Positions 9,053-19,779 are shown, counted from the stretch's first letter. The stretch: DNA of 64,000 nt from Streptomyces griseus subsp. griseus (GCF_000720255.1 NZ_JOJE01000006.1:310001-374000); one strand, 5' to 3'. The notes: a model not told the origin generated them from the sequence alone. A program made the numbers and translations.

Positions 9053-10987
9053 CTACAACGTCACGGGAGAGTTCTGGCCGGCCCCGGAGGTCGCGCCGCG
9101 ATACCAGTACTCAAGGGTCAGCACGTGCCACAGATGCTTGGAGAAGTCCCGGTGCCCGGCGGCGTCCTCGGCGACGAGCCGCTGCAGCGCGTCGCGGCGC
9201 AGGAACCCGGAACGGACGAGCACACCGTCGTTCACCACCTCGCGCACCAGCGGTGCCAGATCCCGGCTCATCCAGGCGCGCAGCGGGGCGCTGAACAGGC
9301 CCTTGGGCCGGTACACGATCTCCCGGGGCAGGATCGAGGTGGCCGCCTCCTTGAGGACGGCCTTGCCCTGCCGTCCGACGATCTTGCGATCGCCGGGCAC
9401 GGTGAACGCCGCCTTGACCACCTCGACGTCCACGTACGGCACCCGCACCTCGGTCGACGCGGCCATGCTCGACCGGTCCGTGTAGGCGAGGTTCAGGCCC
9501 GGCAGGAACATCCGGGAGTCGCCCAGGCACATGCGGTTGACGAAGTCGTCGAGGTCGTTGTCCTCGTAGACGTCCGCGTGCTCGGTCAGCACGTCGTCGA
9601 CCGTCCCGGCCAGGTCCGGATCGATCAGGGCGAGCAGCTCGTCCTGGTCGTACATGGTGTAGCTGCGCCGGAACGCGGTCTCCTCCGGCAGATCGGCGAA
9701 GGAGAGGAACCGCTTCGCGAAGCGCACCGACCGGTACCCCCGGCGGGCCGAGGCGACCGGCAGCCGGTCCACGGCCGCGGACAGGCCGCGCCGCAGGGGC
9801 CGCGGGACGCGCTGGTAGCGCAGCGCGATCAGGTTGGCCAGGTGCTTGCGGTAGCCGGCGAACAGCTCGTCGGCGCCCATGCCCGAGAGCATCACCTTGA
9901 CCCCGGCCTCCCGGGCGGCCGAGCAGATCAGGAAGGTGTTGATCGCGGCGGGGTCACCGATCGGCTCGTCCAGGTGGTACGTCATCTGCGGCAGCAGGTC
10001 GAGCACGTTCGGAGCGATCTCGATCTCGTGCAGGTCGACGCCGAACCGCTCGGCCACCTGCCGGGCGTAGCGCAGGTCGTCCGGCATCGCCTCGAACCTG
10101 GCGTCCTCGGCGCGGAACCCGATCGTGTAAGCGGAGATCCCGGGATGCTCGCGGGCCGCCAGCGCGGTCAGGTAGCTGGAGTCGAGACCGCCGGACAGGA
10201 AGGTCGCCACGGGTACGTCGGAGAGCAGGTGGCGCCGGGTCGACTCCTCGACGACGGCGGCGAGATCCGGCTGCTCGCCGCCCCGGGCCCGTTCCTGGGC
10301 CTCGGTGGCGACGTCCCGCAGGTTCCAGAACCGCCCGCGCTCCACCCGGCCGTCGGGCCGGCACCTGAGCCAGCTCCCCGGCGGCAGCTTCTCCGCCTCG
10401 CGGAACGCGCACCGTGAGTCCGGCACCCAGTAGTACAGCAAGGAGGCCACCAGCGCGGCGGGGTCCACCTGCAGCGACCCGCCGGTCACGGCGGCGAGTG
10501 CCTTGAGCTCGGAGGCGAACACCAGCCCCTCGCCGCGCCGGAGCAGGAACAGCGGCTTGATGCCGAGCTGGTCGCGGGCGAGCACCAGTTCACCGGTTCG
10601 CTCGTCGAAGATCCCGAACGCGAACATGCCGCGCAGCCTGGGCAGGCAGTCCGTGCCCCAGCGCCGCCAGGCCTCGAGGAGCACCTCGGTGTCGGAGGTG
10701 CCGCGGAAGCGCACCCCGGCGGCCGCCAGCTCGGCACGCAGCTCGGGCGCGTTGTACAGCTCGCCGTTGTACGTCAGGACGAGGCCGTCCGAGACCATCG
10801 GCTGGGCGCCGGTCTCGGACAGGTCGACGATGGCCAGCCGACGGTGCCCGAGGTGTACCTCGCCGTCACCGAGGGGGTGGCTGTAGCGGCCCGCCCCGTC
10901 CGGACCGCGGTGGGCGAGGGTCTCGGTGAGCCGGTCGGCCACGACCTTCCCGTCCGGCCATCGGTAAGTGCCTGCGATGCCACACAT
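9053..10987 (-). CDS. Asparagine synthase-like amidotransferase (EPS)
   Basis: A 644-residue class II glutamine amidotransferase. Cys2 follows the initiator Met (MCGIAG), the glutaminase nucleophile after Met removal. The N-terminal domain has RGPDG, RRLAIVDLS and YNGELYN. The synthetase domain has the PP-loop SGGLDSS at about residue 265 and the SGMGADELF motif. All catalytic features of an active AsnB are present. Its place inside an EPS operon, 3 nt after a chain-length gene, suggests it amidates a uronic acid carboxylate of the polymer rather than making free asparagine. That role is inferred from context. Confidence 0.92.
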   Translation of the reverse strand: MCGIAGTYRWPDGKVVADRLTETLAHRGPDGAGRYSHPLGDGEVHLGHRRLAIVDLSETGAQPMVSDGLVLTYNGELYNAPELRAELAAAGVRFRGTSDTEVLLEAWRRWGTDCLPRLRGMFAFGIFDERTGELVLARDQLGIKPLFLLRRGEGLVFASELKALAAVTGGSLQVDPAALVASLLYYWVPDSRCAFREAEKLPPGSWLRCRPDGRVERGRFWNLRDVATEAQERARGGEQPDLAAVVEESTRRHLLSDVPVATFLSGGLDSSYLTALAAREHPGISAYTIGFRAEDARFEAMPDDLRYARQVAERFGVDLHEIEIAPNVLDLLPQMTYHLDEPIGDPAAINTFLICSAAREAGVKVMLSGMGADELFAGYRKHLANLIALRYQRVPRPLRRGLSAAVDRLPVASARRGYRSVRFAKRFLSFADLPEETAFRRSYTMYDQDELLALIDPDLAGTVDDVLTEHADVYEDNDLDDFVNRMCLGDSRMFLPGLNLAYTDRSSMAASTEVRVPYVDVEVVKAAFTVPGDRKIVGRQGKAVLKEAATSILPREIVYRPKGLFSAPLRAWMSRDLAPLVREVVNDGVLVRSGFLRRDALQRLVAEDAAGHRDFSKHLWHVLTLEYWYRGATSGAGQNSPVTL

Positions 10988-10990
10988 GTC

Positions 10991-12544
10991 CTACCGCACC
11001 TCCTGGTCGTTGTCCGGGACCCGTGCGGCCCACATCGGCAGCTGCTCCGTCAGCCGCCGGCCCTCCCCCACTGCCTGAACGGCGTGGGAGGTACCCCCAC
11101 CCTTCTGCCGGGCCGGCCGCTCGCTCCGGCCGCGCAGCGCGGTGTGACGCCCGTCCCACAGCGTGCCGTCGGTCCGGTCACGCGGATCGGGGTCGATCAG
11201 CACCACACCGATCACCGGAATGCGCTGGTCCGCGAGCTGCCGCGCCACGGTGTGCAGCCACGCGGCGCTGCCGTGCCCGGCACGCACGACGAGCACGGTC
11301 TGAGCGCCGAGGTACCGGAGGTCCGTCCACGCCGTGCCGGGCGCCACTGAGCCGACGCCCAGCCGGCGCTCCTGGGGCGACCCGGCCTCGGCCTGCTCAC
11401 CGGTGACCACAGCCGGGTCCCCGGGCTTCGGGCGGAGGCCGGCGAGCTGCCGGCCGGGCAGACCGTCGACGACGACCACCGGCCCCTCCGCCGACAGTGC
11501 CCGGGCCAGGTCCAGGGCGATCACGCTCGTGTTGCGCGCGCAGCCCAGTTCCAGCAGCGACACGGGTTCCGCCGAGCCGCGCACGGCGCGGGCCAGGGAC
11601 GTGGTGAGCCGTTCGCGTGCCGCCCGGACCCGCCGGCCCTGCCATCGCCCGGCCGACCGGTGGGGCAGCTCGGAGATGACCGAGGCGCCGAGGTTCGCGG
11701 CGATCTCCCGGCGCAGCACGGGACGGTCCGCCACCACCGCGCCGACCGCGGCCAACGCGATCCCCAGGAAGAGCCCGAGGAAGAGCCCGATCCCGGCGTC
11801 GGTGGCAGCGGCCCTGGGCAGGGAGTGGCGCACCACGTACGGGGCGTCCACGATCTGCGTACCGGCGACCAGCCGGGGCGTGCCGATGCTCGCCTCCCCG
11901 GCGCGCTGGCTGAAATCGGTGATCTGCGACGTGAGTTCGGCCCGGCGGGCGTAGAGCGACTCCAGGTCCGCCGACGACTCCGGCCCGCTCGTCCGCGTTC
12001 CGTCTCCGATCGCCTTGTTGACCTGGGCCAGTTGGTCCTTCAGCTGGTCACGCTGCTTGCGCAGGGCCTTGGCCTCGGCGTCCGCGGCCTCCTGCACGCG
12101 CCTCACATGGTCGGCGACGAACGCATCGGCCAACGCCTTGGCGCGGGCCACCGCTTCCGCGTCGCCGGCGCCGGTCACGGTGATCTGCAGCACGTTGTTG
12201 GTCAAACCGGTACCGCTGTAGTCCTTCATGAAGTCCTCGGAGTTCTCCTGGGACTTGAGGGCTTTCAGGGCCTTGTCGGCGATCCGTGTGGTCTGCAGCA
12301 GCGCGACGTCGGTGCGGATCAGCGTTCCGGGGTCGTTCGGCTGGTCCTCCTCGTGCGCGACCAGCACCTTGGTCACCGCGGTCGGCGGCTGCGGCAGCAG
12401 GAACGCCACCGCCGCGCCGGCGAGCAGCCCCAGCAGCGCGAGTGAGCACCAGAGGCGGCGCCGCCTGCGCACCGCCGCCACCAGGGCCTGCAGGTCGAGC
12501 AGTGGAGCGGCGGCCGACGACTCCGGAGTCGTACTGGTCGTCAC
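10991..12544 (-). CDS. Wzz/BY-kinase-like chain-length protein, degenerate P-loop
   Basis: A 517-residue polysaccharide co-polymerase-type protein. TM1 lies at about residues 35-56 (WCSLALLGLLAGAAVAFLL), followed by the periplasmic Wzz domain, a coiled-coil stretch (about 140-215, rich in ALRKQRDQLKDQL) and TM2 at about 270-295. The cytoplasmic tail looks like a BY-kinase fold, but the Walker A position reads GCARNTSVIAL with no GK[ST], so it is unlikely to hydrolyse ATP. There is no terminal Tyr cluster. GTG 12544 overlaps the previous stop (GTGA). Near its C-terminus (bases 11063-11100) the reading frame runs through a hairpin repeat found elsewhere in the window. Confidence 0.85.
   Translation of the reverse strand: MTTSTTPESSAAAPLLDLQALVAAVRRRRRLWCSLALLGLLAGAAVAFLLPQPPTAVTKVLVAHEEDQPNDPGTLIRTDVALLQTTRIADKALKALKSQENSEDFMKDYSGTGLTNNVLQITVTGAGDAEAVARAKALADAFVADHVRRVQEAADAEAKALRKQRDQLKDQLAQVNKAIGDGTRTSGPESSADLESLYARRAELTSQITDFSQRAGEASIGTPRLVAGTQIVDAPYVVRHSLPRAAATDAGIGLFLGLFLGIALAAVGAVVADRPVLRREIAANLGASVISELPHRSAGRWQGRRVRAARERLTTSLARAVRGSAEPVSLLELGCARNTSVIALDLARALSAEGPVVVVDGLPGRQLAGLRPKPGDPAVVTGEQAEAGSPQERRLGVGSVAPGTAWTDLRYLGAQTVLVVRAGHGSAAWLHTVARQLADQRIPVIGVVLIDPDPRDRTDGTLWDGRHTALRGRSERPARQKGGGTSHAVQAVGEGRRLTEQLPMWAARVPDNDQEVR
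11063..11100 (-). repeat. Hairpin repeat, copy A, read through inside a coding sequence
   Basis: About 38 bp. On the minus strand it begins GTGGGGGTACCTCCCACGCC and ends GGCAGTGGGGGAG. The copy at 18851-18886 differs by about five positions. The arms CCCCCAC/GTGGGGG form a hairpin. Here it adds about 13 residues (KGGGTSHAVQAVGEG region) to the Wzz-like protein without a frameshift. Confidence 0.8.
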
Positions 12545-13947
12545 CTTGTGACCCCCCTCGCGTCGTCCAGTTCGCCGTCGAGGCCCGCGGGCGCCGGTAC
12601 GGCGGCATGCCGGGAGTGGTCGTCCGACCGCGTCGCACGGACCGGTCCGGCGAGGACGATGCCGACGACCGCGTGCTTGGCGTCCGCACACGCCTCGGCG
12701 ATACCGGCCAGCTCCGCCGCGGTCCAGCTGCCCGGGCTGAGCACGACCAGGGCGCCGGACTCGTAGCCGCGGTCCGGCACCATCGGCCGGGACACCGAAA
12801 CCGCCACCGCGCGCAGCATCGGGTATCCCCTGCTCGAAGAGCTGGGAGAAGGAACGCTCCCGGCCTCGACGACGAGCTGCCCGGCGGCCAGGCGGGCGAT
12901 CTCGTCACCCTCGGGGAAGACGACCAGCAGCCGGCGCGGGGCCGGCGGCTGGTCCCGGAGGCGGGAGCACACCCGCCGGTAGCGGATCTGCCTGCTGGCC
13001 TCGTCGCCGGACGTCCGCGGGGTCGGAAGGTCCCACCGCACGTCCAGGCCCAGCAGTCGTCGGATCCAGGCCCGCGGGCCACGGCCTTGCGGCCGGTGCA
13101 TGGGCCGTTCCACGGGTACGTCGACGGCACCCAGCAGCGCCGAGCCCAGCGCCGCGGTGATCTCCCCTTCGCCGCGCAGCCGGCGGCTCATCCGGGCGGC
13201 GGTGAGATGGCCGATGACCGCGAACAGGAAGAACAGCAGCGCGCCGCCGGCGATGAGCTGCGTCCTCGTCGGCGGAGCCTCGCCGGTCGGCCGGGCCGCC
13301 GACCCCATGACGACCATGTTCTTCGCCTCGTCCTCGGTCGGATCGGCCTGCTCCAGCGTGTTGATGGCCTCCCGCAGCGCGGTGCGCAGCTTCTCCAGCT
13401 CGGTGCGGGTCTGCACGCTCTCCACGGTCTGCCCCGGATCGGCCGCGTCGGCCAGCTTGCTGATGCGGCGGCTGGTGTCCTTCACCGACTTCTGAAGCGC
13501 GGCGAGTTCCCCCGCCGCTTCGGGGTCGGCGCTGTCGTTCGCGATCCGTGTGGCGTAGGAGACGAACTCCTTGGCCACCTGGTCGGAGAGCCGCTGTGCG
13601 CGCTCCGGGGTGTCGGCCGTGCCGGAGATCTTGATGATGTTCCCGTCGGTGGCCTTGGCGCTGACCTGATCCCGCAGGTCGCTGCCGCTCACCCCGCTCC
13701 AGCCGAGCGTGGCGGCCGCGCGGTCGACCACCACCGAACTGGTCGCCACCTCCGTCTGCGTCAGCAGCTCGCGCTCCTCCCACGTCCCCGGCAGCAGCAC
13801 CGATGCCGAGGTCGTGTAGCGCGGCGGAAACACCAAGGAGGCGCCGTGGCCGACGAGCGCGCCCACCACGGCGACGATGGCGAGCAGCCGCCAGCGCCGA
13901 CGGAAGATCCGCCCGATCGTGACCAGGCGTATGGCGTCATCGTTCAA
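12541..13947 (-). CDS. Wzz-type chain-length determinant protein
   Basis: A 468-residue membrane protein. TM1 is at about residues 19-40 (RRRWRLLAIVAVVGALVGHG), followed by a Wzz domain with PPRYTTSASVLLPGTWEER, a helical stretch to about residue 220, TM2 at about 228-250 and a cytoplasmic alpha/beta domain with hydrophobic strands (RRLLVVFPEGDEIA; GALVVLSPGSW; VVGIVLAGP). This resembles a decayed BY-kinase fold without a Walker A lysine. It is the first of two tandem co-polymerases. The likely start is TTG 13947, forming TTGA with the preceding stop; the next in-frame ATG is far inside, so TTG is favoured. It probably controls polymer length together with the neighbouring protein. Confidence 0.85.
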   Translation of the reverse strand: MNDDAIRLVTIGRIFRRRWRLLAIVAVVGALVGHGASLVFPPRYTTSASVLLPGTWEERELLTQTEVATSSVVVDRAAATLGWSGVSGSDLRDQVSAKATDGNIIKISGTADTPERAQRLSDQVAKEFVSYATRIANDSADPEAAGELAALQKSVKDTSRRISKLADAADPGQTVESVQTRTELEKLRTALREAINTLEQADPTEDEAKNMVVMGSAARPTGEAPPTRTQLIAGGALLFFLFAVIGHLTAARMSRRLRGEGEITAALGSALLGAVDVPVERPMHRPQGRGPRAWIRRLLGLDVRWDLPTPRTSGDEASRQIRYRRVCSRLRDQPPAPRRLLVVFPEGDEIARLAAGQLVVEAGSVPSPSSSSRGYPMLRAVAVSVSRPMVPDRGYESGALVVLSPGSWTAAELAGIAEACADAKHAVVGIVLAGPVRATRSDDHSRHAAVPAPAGLDGELDDARGVTR

Positions 13948-15198
13948 CGACCCTGCCTCTTCCCTGCCCGGTCCGGGTCGCCTGCCGACACCGGAGGGTT
14001 GTCACGGCAGGCAGCGGCATAGGCGGCGAGCAGCGAGCGCTGGGAGTTCCGCCAGGAGAGCGGCCCGTTGATCCGCTCCTGGCCGATCTTGCCCATCTGG
14101 GCCCGCTTCTCCGGATCGTCCATCAGCAACGCGATGAGCCCGGCGAACTCGGCTTCGTCGTTGGCGGGCGCGTAGACGGCGGCGTCACCGGCGGAGACCC
14201 GCGCCTCCTTCAGGTCGAACGAGACGATCGGCCGGCCCATCGCCATGTACTCCAGGACCTTGTTCATGGTCGACACGTCATTGAGCGGATTGCGCGGATC
14301 GGGGGAGAGGCACACGTCCGCGGTGGACAGGTAGCGCACCAGGTCGGCGTCCGGGATGCGCCCGGTGAACTGCACCTGCTCGGAGAGACCGAGCCGCCCG
14401 GACAGCTCCACCATCGCGTCGAAGGCGTCGCCGGCGCCGACGAACACCGCGTGCCAGTCGGACCGCCCGCACGCGTCGCGCAGCTTCGCGAGGGCCCGCA
14501 GGGCGTAGTCGACGCCGTCCTGAGGTCCCATCACGCCGAGATAGCACAGCAGATGAGGCTTGCCGCGCTTCAACTCCGGCTCGGGCGGCACCGGTTGGAA
14601 CCGGTCGACCTGGGGAGCGCTGCGCACCACGAACACGTCCTCCGGTCGCCGGCCGCCACGGCGTACCGCCACGTCCCGGTAGCTCTCGTTCGTGGCGAGC
14701 ACGACGTCCGCGGCCCGGTAGGTCCGCCGTTCCAGCGCGCACACGGCGCGGTAGAGCAGATCCTGGCCACGGTCGAACCGCGACAGGTACAGCTCGGGCA
14801 CCAGGTCGTGCTGGTCGAAGACGAACCGCGCGCCGCGCCGCTTCAGCCACAGTGCCGGCAGGAACAGCAGGTCGGGCGGGTTGCAGGCGTGGACCACGTC
14901 TACGGGTCCGACCTTGCGGGCCAGCCGGACCGTGTGCCACAACGCCGTTCCGTACTCCCGCAGATAGCCGGCCGGCCCTCCGGTGGCCGCGCGCAACGGG
15001 TAGCGGTGGATCCGCACCCCGTCGATCACCGCCTCCGGTTCCGTGTCCCGCTTCTCTCCCCGGGGGCAGATGACGTGCACTTCCCAGCCCGCGTCGCGCA
15101 GCGTCGTGCACTCCTGCCACACCCGCCGGTCGAACGGCACCGAGAGGTTCTCCACCAGGATCAGCGCGCGCCGGCCCGGCCGGTCGCCACTGCTTCGC

Positions 15199-15209
<11 letters not shown>
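13944..15209 (-). CDS. GT4-family glycosyltransferase (EPS)
   Basis: A 421-residue GT-B glycosyltransferase. The acceptor domain shows LILVENLSVPFDRRVWQE and FDQHDLVPELY. The donor domain shows LCYLGVMGPQDGVDYALRA and the late motif STMNKVLEYMAMGRPIVSFDLKE. This pattern matches WecG/WcaI-like EPS transferases rather than glycogen synthases. The TTG at 15209 overlaps the dehydrogenase stop by 11 nt; an internal GTG about 18 codons in is a possible alternative, but it would cut close to the first beta strand. It is probably the second-step transferase of the repeat unit. Sugar specificity is unknown. Confidence 0.88.
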
Positions 15210-16515
<1,306 letters not shown>

Positions 16516-16520
16516 GACCC

Positions 16521-16544
16521 GTTCCTCCCCCCAGGCAGGCCCCC
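16521..16544. repeat. GC-rich 22-24 bp repeat upstream of the AlgD-like gene
   Basis: It begins GTTCCTCCCCCCAGGCAGGC on the plus strand and ends in CCCC. Close copies lie at 18123-18145 and 18164-18185. Read on the minus strand it supplies the GGGGAGGAAC ribosome-binding site of the dehydrogenase. Confidence 0.6.
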
Positions 16545-16597
16545 ACGGCCTGCGGTCCGCGCACCGGCGGGACCGTCGAGTTGCGGCCCCCCGCGCA

Positions 16598-18121
16598 TCA
16601 GTAGGCCCCCTGCCCGTAGACCACCGCACGCAGTGTCTTCCACAAGATCACTGTGTCCAGGGCGAGCGACCAGTCCTCCACGTACCGCAGGTCCAGCCGG
16701 ACCGCTTCCTCCCACGACAGGTCGCTGCGTCCGCTGATCTGCCACAGGCCGGTGAGCCCGGGCTTGACCAGCAGCCGCCGCCGGATGTCGGGGCCGTACG
16801 CGGCGGACTCCTCCGGCAGCGGAGGCCGTGGACCGACGAGCGACATCGATCCGGTGAGCACGTTGAGGAGCTGCGGGAGCTCGTCGATCGAGTACCGGCG
16901 CAGCACTGCTCCCACCCGGGTCACCCGCGGGTCCCGGCGGAGCTTGAACAGCAGACCGGCGCCCTCGTTGCGGTCGGCCAGGTCGGCACGTGCCCGGTCG
17001 GCCCCGGAGACCATGGTGCGGAATTTGAGAATGGTGAACTCGCGGCCGTCCTTGCCGACCCGGCGCTGGCGGTAGAACGCCCCGCCCCGGCTGTCCACCA
17101 TCACCAGCAGTGCGACGAACGCCATCAGCGGTGCGAACAACACCAGCAGAAACGTTGCGCCTATGCGGTCGACGACCCCTTTGACCGCCCGACGGCCACC
17201 GGTGAAGGTCGGCATGCTGACCCGCAGCAGCGGGATCCCGAGCACCGCGTCGACGTGCAGCCGCGGGCCGGCCACCTCCATGAGCACGGGGGCCACGACC
17301 ATCTCCGCGTCGCTGCCTTCGAGGTTCCAGGCCAGCCGCTGCAACCGGTCCGGTGACCAGTGCGGGTCCGGGGTGACCGCGACGACACGGTAGCCGTCGC
17401 GGCGGACATGGCTCGCGACGTCCGCCAGTCGGCCGACGACCGGCACTCCGTCCAGTTGTTCACCGTCGAGAAGGGGACCGTCCGTCGTGCACACCGCGTC
17501 CACCCGCCAGCCGAGGTGCGGGAACTTGCGGGTCCGGGTGATCAGGTCGCGCACGGTGGCCAGACTCCCGGCGGCGAGCACCGGTCTCAGGCACCGGCCT
17601 TCCTTCCGCTGTTTGTGCAGCCAGAGCCGCAGCAGATACCGCGCGGGAATGGTGACGAGCGCGATCGCGGGGATCGCGACGAAGATCCAGAGTTTGATGT
17701 TGCGCGAGGTGAGGGCGATTCCGCCGAGCGCCAGTACGACGGTCGCCGCGAACAGTGAGCGTCCGAGCCGGCGGAATTCCTCGGCGCCCTGGCCGAGCAC
17801 GGCCGGAGCCCACGATCTGCTCACCGCAAGCGCTCCCAGCACCAGCAGCTCGGTGCCGAATGCGAGAATGCCCCACTTCTCATGCCAGTTGGCCGCGTCC
17901 CGGGCCCCGAAGACGTTGCCGATCGCCGCCACCACGAAGGCGGTGGCCACGGTGTCGCCGATGATCACGGTACGGCGGTACCGCTGCTCCCAGTCGATCG
18001 CGGGCCGGCTGATTGCCTCGTCCGACACACGTTCGCGCGCCGACGGATACGGGCTGACTACTCCCCCTTGCCGCACAGAACCCCCCAGGTTCCCCAGTAG
18101 TTCGACGTGTTCGCCCAACAC
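16598..18121 (-). CDS. Undecaprenyl-phosphate sugar-1-P transferase (WbaP/CpsE-like)
   Basis: A 507-residue polyprenyl glycosylphosphotransferase that starts repeat-unit assembly on the lipid carrier. About four N-terminal TM segments lie at roughly 45-150, then a soluble CoA-binding-like domain (VLAAGSLATVRDL), a fifth hydrophobic segment (FLLVLFAPLMAFVALLVMV) and the C-terminal bacterial sugar transferase domain. Signatures seen: KFRTM, SIDELPQLLNVL, SLVGPRPPLPEE and KPGLTGLWQISGRS. It is the first gene of the operon. GTG 18121 follows GGGGAGGA closely; internal GTG codons remain possible starts. Confidence 0.9.
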   Translation of the reverse strand: MLGEHVELLGNLGGSVRQGGVVSPYPSARERVSDEAISRPAIDWEQRYRRTVIIGDTVATAFVVAAIGNVFGARDAANWHEKWGILAFGTELLVLGALAVSRSWAPAVLGQGAEEFRRLGRSLFAATVVLALGGIALTSRNIKLWIFVAIPAIALVTIPARYLLRLWLHKQRKEGRCLRPVLAAGSLATVRDLITRTRKFPHLGWRVDAVCTTDGPLLDGEQLDGVPVVGRLADVASHVRRDGYRVVAVTPDPHWSPDRLQRLAWNLEGSDAEMVVAPVLMEVAGPRLHVDAVLGIPLLRVSMPTFTGGRRAVKGVVDRIGATFLLVLFAPLMAFVALLVMVDSRGGAFYRQRRVGKDGREFTILKFRTMVSGADRARADLADRNEGAGLLFKLRRDPRVTRVGAVLRRYSIDELPQLLNVLTGSMSLVGPRPPLPEESAAYGPDIRRRLLVKPGLTGLWQISGRSDLSWEEAVRLDLRYVEDWSLALDTVILWKTLRAVVYGQGAY

Positions 18122-18122
18122 T

Positions 18123-18185
18123 GTTCCTCCCCCCGGGAGGCCCCCAGCCCCCCGTGCCGCGCTGTTCTCCCCGAGGGAGGCCCCC
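18123..18185. repeat. Two further copies of the GC-rich 22-bp repeat
   Basis: The copies at 18123-18145 (GTTCCTCCCCCCGGGAGGCC plus CCC) and 18164-18185 (GTTCTCCCCGAGGGAGGCCC plus CC) lie directly upstream of the EPS operon. They share the GGGGGCCTCCC core with the hairpin repeat at 18851. Confidence 0.6.
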
Positions 18186-18984
18186 GCCTCCCGCGCATGA
18201 CATCCGGCTATTGCAGAGCTACTTGAACAACCCGCCCCGGCGTCGGCAGGCTCGCATGTCCCGCCAGACTGTCGAGGTGCGCCTGAACCCGTCGAAACTC
18301 GGGTGCTCCCCCACCCAAGACCCCCCTCGGGCTACAAGAACCGATCACCCCCACGTCTGGGGATGCGGACGCGACTGCCCGTTTTCCAAAGCGCCGGACC
18401 AATAGATCATTAGCGGTCGCCTCGTGTCCGAACAGCTGAAGCACGGTCAATCTAGACCATCGAGGGCCGGTATGAAGAGAGGATGTGTGTAATTTGTGTT
18501 CAAGGTTCGAAGCTTGATCCACCGAGCGGTGACCGCCTACGGGTGCCTGGATGCCGCCACGCGCTCGTGCGGCTCGCCCGGCTTCCCGGCGCGGCTTTTG
18601 GCCGGTATTGATCGGCGAACCGCAACTCGCCATCGAGGGAACCGACTTGATCGTGTCGGCGCAGGGTGGCCTGCCCAAGGGCGAGCGCAACCGCCTCACC
18701 GTCGAACGCCGGTGCCGGCCCTGGAGATCCGCTGCCGAAGACGTCCTCGCTTGCACGCGCGGTGGAGACGAGGCCGAATGGTGTATTGCCGCTGGTGGGT
18801 CCACCTCCGGTGGTCATGGCCGCCTGCCACGAGGTGTACGCCGAGCGACCTGGGGGGCCTCCCACGCCCTTGAGGCAGTGGGGGAGCGTCCAAGACGGTT
18901 CGGGGCAGGCGGCTGGGCGGGCTCACTCCCATCGTGCTGAGCCGCCGTGCCGGGATCAGTGGCCTGAACGGGGTGCACCGGGGA
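18186..18984. other. Long non-coding stretch upstream of the EPS operon
   Basis: About 800 bp without a convincing gene. GC content drops locally around 18395-18500, where the EPS operon promoter may lie (minus strand), but no clear -35/-10 pair stands out. Several open frames exist on both strands, but none shows recognisable family motifs. The hairpin repeat copy B lies inside. Confidence 0.5.
18851..18886 (+). repeat. Hairpin repeat, copy B
   Basis: It begins TGGGGGGCCTCCCACGCC and ends GGCAGTGGGGGAG. It is nearly identical to the minus-strand reading of 11063-11100. Here it sits in non-coding sequence. Confidence 0.8.
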
Positions 18985-19095
18985 GACGGCCTTCTCCTGC
19001 CGACGTCCGAGATGATGTCCGCCCCGTGATGAATGCGGCGTCGTCGCAGGCGAGGAACGCAACGACGCCCGATACGTCGGCCGGCATCTGCACAC
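18985..19095 (-). pseudogene. C-terminal remnant of a short-chain dehydrogenase, frameshifted
   Basis: On the minus strand one frame reads PADVSGVVAFLACDDAAFIT and the next frame continues GADIISDVGRR. Together they match the end of classical SDRs (VAFLASDDAAFITG followed by a xDGG-type tail). A single frameshift separates the two halves and no upstream SDR sequence remains. The left inverted repeat of the adjoining IS begins at 19097, so insertion of that element is a likely cause of the truncation. Confidence 0.7.
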
Positions 19096-19096
19096 G

Positions 19097-19779
19097 CCCA
19101 GTACTGCAACGGTGCTTGCGTGACTGACGGCCAGGTCGGTCGTTGGTGTGCTTGTGGGTGGGGACCTTGCTGGTGTCAGGTGGTGGGCGCGTGAACCGGA
19201 CGCTGTGCATGGGCGGTTCGTGCACCGGTTCAGCAGGTCGGAGCCGCGGGAGTCGGCGCTGGCTGATATGAGGGGCCTGATCGCTCCGCTGTAACGGAAG
19301 ACCGGCTGGACGATGGCGGAGGAAGCGGACCATGCGGGCCCGGGCCGTATCCAGCGGATGCTGAACCGGATCGAGTGGGACGCCGATGAGGTACTCGACG
19401 ATGTGCGTCAGTACGTGGTCGACAACCTCGGCGACCCCGACGCCGTCCTGGTCGTGGACGACGCGGGCTTTCTGAAGAAGGGGGCGCGGTCGAGGAATGC
19501 TTCCACAGCGCGCACCGCCACATGACTCTCGCCATGGCCGCCCACGCCTGCCTGACCGTCCTGCGAGCCCGCGAGCTGGACACGGTGAAAGCAGAAACGG
19601 ATCCTCCCAGCTCATCCACCTCCACCTCGCTCATCCACCTCCACCTCGCCGAGATTCGACGGCTGATCACCCGCCGCACCGACCGCCGACCCGCCCCTGT
19701 CGCATCAGCCACTACAAACGGCGCGGCCACAGCCCCTGACCTGGCCATCAGTCACAGCAAGCACCGTTGCACTACTGGG
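19097..19779 (+). mobile_element. Internally deleted IS701-type insertion sequence with both inverted repeats
   Basis: The terminal inverted repeats are about 40 bp: left 19097-19136 (starting CCCAGTACTGCAACGGTGCT) and right 19739-19779, whose reverse complement starts CCCAGTAGTGCAACGGTGCT; both run to GGCCAGGT. Inside, the plus strand encodes IS701-like transposase pieces: HGRFVHRFSRSEP, then an in-frame TAA, then WTMAEEADHAGP and AVLVVDDAGFLKKG. After a jump comes VEECF then HMTLAMAAHACL, which belong to the transposase C-terminus. Most of the catalytic core is therefore deleted. The tail is further shifted and carries a 19-bp tandem duplication (19611-19648). The element is about 680 bp against over 1.2 kb for an intact copy, and is inactive. 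Confidence 0.8.

Noticed and set aside
18500..18865. Minus-strand open frame in the graveyard region (about 120 codons)
   Set aside because: It has no motif that I recognise and no ribosome site; kept as non-coding.
19611..19648. 19-bp tandem repeat as a regulatory element
   Set aside because: It lies within the IS remnant and most simply is a duplication in decaying DNA.
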